From assembly GCA_964473465.1 (NCBI GenBank), contig CAYYPE010000005.1, positions 178,571-242,570 on the forward strand: DNA of 64,000 bases. Reading direction: 5' to 3'. Source of the DNA: CALHRB01 sp964473465. Its GTDB lineage: Bacteria > Bacteroidota > Ignavibacteria > Kapaibacteriales > UBA2268. Each line of letters opens with the position of its first letter. The stretch's first letter is position 1. The translations under genes were made by a program, and so were the position numbers. Shown in pieces: positions 61,773-64,000 of the stretch. Under the pieces are notes generated by a model that made no database searches, had not been told where the DNA came from, and saw only the letters and a program-made list of their open reading frames with translations.

Positions 61773-62291
61773 TTATTCATTAGACTTATTTATTAGTTTT
61801 ACTATACTATCCAGCCAATTATAGTCTGGATAAGACATTTTACCTATAACTTTTTCTGATTTTAATATGAACAAACAAGGCGTTGAAGGTATTGAAAAAT
61901 TTTTATAATACTCAGATGGTTCCTTCAGGTCGTAATCAAGTCCATAAAGCCTGATATTAGAGTCAGGTATTTGCAAATAAGAAAGGATTTTCATGATTTT
62001 TGGTATATTTTCTTTGCAATCATCGCAGAAAGTGGTGCCAAATATGACAAAACTATAATTGTCATTAATAATCTCCTTCAAAGAATTAATTTTATCTAAA
62101 TCAGGAATGAAGTTTTCATCATCAATCCAACCTGTCTTTTCCTTCCACTCAGCCCACGAAGAACGTCCCAGAACCTTTGGAGCTTCATAACTCTTAATGT
62201 TTCTTAAAGAGCAGAAGGATAGTAACAATAGGAAAAGTATGATGCTAATGCTATACAAGAAGAATATTAAACACTTTTTTAAATTACTCAT
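61773..62291 (-). CDS. Membrane-anchored thioredoxin-like protein
   Basis: This 172-residue protein has an N-terminal membrane helix or signal (about residues 8-28), then a periplasmic thioredoxin fold with the redox motif CDDC in IFGTTFCDDCKENIPKIM and the cis-Pro segment FSIPSTPCLFIL. LYGLDYDL lies between. It may reduce or oxidise exported proteins, including apocytochromes, but it lies far from the ccm genes. Whether it replaces CcmG is unproven. The 220-base stretch after its start (62292-62512) shows no feature. Confidence 0.75.
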   Translation of the reverse strand: MSNLKKCLIFFLYSISIILFLLLLSFCSLRNIKSYEAPKVLGRSSWAEWKEKTGWIDDENFIPDLDKINSLKEIINDNYSFVIFGTTFCDDCKENIPKIMKILSYLQIPDSNIRLYGLDYDLKEPSEYYKNFSIPSTPCLFILKSEKVIGKMSYPDYNWLDSIVKLINKSNE

Positions 62292-62512
62292 AAATTTATT
62301 AGTTATTTAACAAATTGCAAAAAAACAAAGTATTAAAACTGATTTAAATGAAATGTATTATAATTCATCGAATATTTTGAAAAAATAAATTTTTGTTGTA
62401 AATTTCATAATTAAAGTTATTTATTAACTAAAATGATTTATCATAAAGGGGATTATAATATTCAACATAAATATTAACTTTGATTCATTAAAAATAACAA
62501 ATAAAAAAAATT

Positions 62513-63592
62513 ATGGATTTCAAAGATCAAATCAAACAACTCGGTGAAAGAGTAATAAAACTGAAAGAACAAATTCATACAGAAGAAGCAACAAAAAACG
62601 CATTTATAATGCCATTTTTACAAATTTTAGGTTATGATGTTTTTAATCCACTTGAAGTTGTTCCTGAGTATGTGACTGACATCGGAACAAAAAAAGGAGA
62701 GAAAATTGATTATGCTATATTTAAAGATGGCAAGCCAACAATTTTAGTAGAGTGCAAACATTGGGGACAGAATTTAAATCTTCATGATGGTCAACTACTA
62801 AGATATTTTCACGTTTCAAAAGCTAAATTTGGATTACTAACAAATGGTATTTTTTATCGTTTTTACTCTGACTTGGTTGAAGCAAATAAAATGGACGAAA
62901 AGCCCTTTTTGGAATTTAATATAACAGAGATTAAAGACAATCAAATTGATGAATTAAAGAAATTTCACAAGACTGTTTTTGATGCAGAAAGTATTACAAA
63001 TACTGCCAGTGAACTTAAATATACAAATGAACTAAAACAATTGTTACAACAAGAACTTACAAATCCAAGCCCGGATTTTGTTAAACATTTTGCAAGGCAA
63101 GTATATCCCAGTGTTATTACAGCAAAGGTATTAGAGCAGTTTACTAACCTTACGAAGAAGTCAATCCAACAACACATTAGTGATTTAATTACTGAACGTT
63201 TAAAAACCGCTTTGAAAAAAGAAGACGAAAATATAAAAGAACAAGAATCAACTCAGGCAGAGCAAGAAAAACCAGATAAAGCTAAAGTTGTAACAACAGA
63301 GGAAGAGCTTGAAGGATTTATGATTGTAAAAACAATCCTACGTCAAAAAATTAATTCATCAAGAATAACATATCGGGATGCTCAATCATATTTTGCGATT
63401 CTACTTGACGACAATAACCGTAAGACAATTTGCAGACTTTACTTGAATAGTAATAAAAAATATTTCGTAACTCTTGATGAGCAGAAAAAAGAAGTTAAAA
63501 ATGAAATAACATCTCTTGATGATATATTTAAATTTTCTGAAACACTATTTAAGATAGTCGAAAACTACGACAAATCAAAAGAAACAAATTAA
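62513..63592 (+). CDS. Stand-alone HsdR N-terminal (PD-(D/E)xK) nuclease-like protein
   Basis: This 359-residue soluble protein begins with a domain like the N-terminal nuclease of type I restriction R subunits: KNAFIMPFLQILGYDVFNP, Asp66 in EKIDYAIF, Glu80-Cys-Lys82 in LVECKHWG, and Gln94-x3-Tyr98 in GQLLRYF. A helical segment (about 150-250) follows, then a C-terminal domain (about 258-355) with YRDAQSYFAILLDDNNRKTICRLYLN. The motor domain and specificity genes are absent. Such proteins occur alone in many Bacteroidota; the role is unknown. It is followed by a GC-rich palindromic element. Confidence 0.82.
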   Translation: MDFKDQIKQLGERVIKLKEQIHTEEATKNAFIMPFLQILGYDVFNPLEVVPEYVTDIGTKKGEKIDYAIFKDGKPTILVECKHWGQNLNLHDGQLLRYFHVSKAKFGLLTNGIFYRFYSDLVEANKMDEKPFLEFNITEIKDNQIDELKKFHKTVFDAESITNTASELKYTNELKQLLQQELTNPSPDFVKHFARQVYPSVITAKVLEQFTNLTKKSIQQHISDLITERLKTALKKEDENIKEQESTQAEQEKPDKAKVVTTEEELEGFMIVKTILRQKINSSRITYRDAQSYFAILLDDNNRKTICRLYLNSNKKYFVTLDEQKKEVKNEITSLDDIFKFSETLFKIVENYDKSKETN

Positions 63593-63619
63593 ATATCAGA
63601 TAAAAACTTCTGCCAATAA

Positions 63620-63704
63620 GTCAGGGCTAAGCGGGGTTCGCTCCGCGAACCATTATCAAAGAAGGGCTAAACAAAATAGCGGTGTTACTTCGCTTAGCCC
63701 TGAC
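63620..63704. repeat. GC-rich palindromic element with nested hairpin
   Basis: An 85-base element has perfect 14-base inverted arms (GTCAGGGCTAAGCG at 63620-63633 and its complement at 63691-63704). Inside lie a perfect 7-base-pair hairpin GGTTCGC-TCC-GCGAACC (63635-63651) and a second AGGGCTAA copy at 63663-63670 which could also pair with the right arm. It is notably GC-rich compared with its AT-rich flanks. It may be a mobile REP-like element or a gene-cassette-like recombination site; the integron core-site consensus was not matched. Confidence 0.7.
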
Positions 63705-63783
63705 CCATTACGAGCAAAAAAACGCAAAACGAACAATTTTGAAATAAACAACGAATGAATTAACTTTCTGCAAAATCAAATAA

Positions 63784-64000
63784 ATGGAAATAACAGCAAA
63801 AATAACAGGAATAGAATATAAAATAAATCTTTCAAAGGAACTTGAAAAGATTGATTTTGCAGAATTTGACATAAATAAATGTCCTGCAAGCTGTTTAATT
63901 ATAGATAAAAAAAAGTTATTTGCAATTTCAAAATGGGTTTCACCTAAAAGAACACGAACTTATCCTTATGAACGAGTTTACAACACATTGTCAATAGCAA
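63784..64000 (+). CDS. Hypothetical protein, 3' end outside window
   Basis: This partial ORF starts with ATG at 63784 and stays open for 72 codons to the edge. The visible product begins MEITAKITGIEYKINLSKEL and includes a basic-aromatic stretch SKWVSPKRTRTYPYERVYNT. The composition is that of a small globular protein. I do not assign a family. It follows the palindromic element by 79 bases, so it and the HsdR-N gene might be part of a gained segment. Confidence 0.55.
   Translation, partial: MEITAKITGIEYKINLSKELEKIDFAEFDINKCPASCLIIDKKKLFAISKWVSPKRTRTYPYERVYNTLSIA

Noticed and set aside
63620..63704. Integron attC site
   Set aside because: Size and hairpin form are in range, but the required core-site consensus at the arms could not be matched and no second such site lies before the neighbouring gene.
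1..64000. CRISPR arrays, tRNA or rRNA genes, insertion sequences with transposase
   Set aside because: None was seen on either strand: no regularly spaced repeats, no tRNA cloverleaf-like stretch, no transposase ORF.

Overview
The window is AT-rich, densely coded bacterial DNA. Its genes point to the Bacteroidota/Chlorobiota (FCB) group, most like Ignavibacteria or Kapabacteria. The evidence is a secreted protein with a type IX-style C-terminal sorting domain, LPS biogenesis genes (kdsC, an LptD-like porin), a DUF4292-like lipoprotein, a stand-alone PASTA protein, a pterin-forming FolE/PTPS pair, and many genes without a Shine-Dalgarno site. This placement is inference from gene content; no rRNA or tRNA gene was seen.

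Layout. 1-2.1 kb: the 5' part of prmA (minus), then kdsC with two small envelope proteins. 2.1-6.3 kb (minus): a DUF6580-like membrane protein, a 59-codon ORF, and a tight PTPS-folE-rnhB-pyrC operon. 6.4-9.8 kb: an outer-membrane lipoprotein and LptD-like porin. 9.8-16.7 kb: FAD oxidase, PASTA protein, nrnA, recR/ebfC, pspA, a YbjN-like protein and a T9SS cargo protein. 16.7-26.0 kb (minus): the classical nusA-infB-rbfA-truB-ribF-rpsO-pnp cluster without rimP. 26.4-29.5 kb: a partner-switching module (RsbU-like phosphatase, STAS protein, RsbW-like kinase). 29.5-33.5 kb: a System I-type cytochrome c maturation operon (CcmC-like, CcmD, CcmE, CcmF). 33.5-37 kb: purA, a DUF2520-type protein, a lipoprotein and a DUF4870 protein. 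37-44.4 kb: a fused nuclease-methylase, pdxB, a beta-barrel-like protein, panB, a CX4CH haem lipoprotein and ptsI.

The most unusual block is 42.7-50.3 kb on the minus strand: a membrane Ser/Thr kinase with FlgO/TolB-like and TPR regions, then three small cytosolic proteins of unrelated sequence that all end in the same tail, D-x-D-V-(V/I)-I-R-R, then a GAF hybrid histidine kinase whose end overlaps the start of ptsI. I know of no described system with this arrangement.

50.5-64 kb: an exported Memo-AMMECR1 fusion, a CCA-adding enzyme, an acyl-CoA dehydrogenase, a VIT/vWA protein, a SnoaL-like protein, a membrane gene broken by one TGA, the TrkA/TrkH potassium system, a DUF486 protein, a thioredoxin-like protein, a lone HsdR-N nuclease-like protein, a GC-rich palindromic element and the start of an unknown gene at the window edge.
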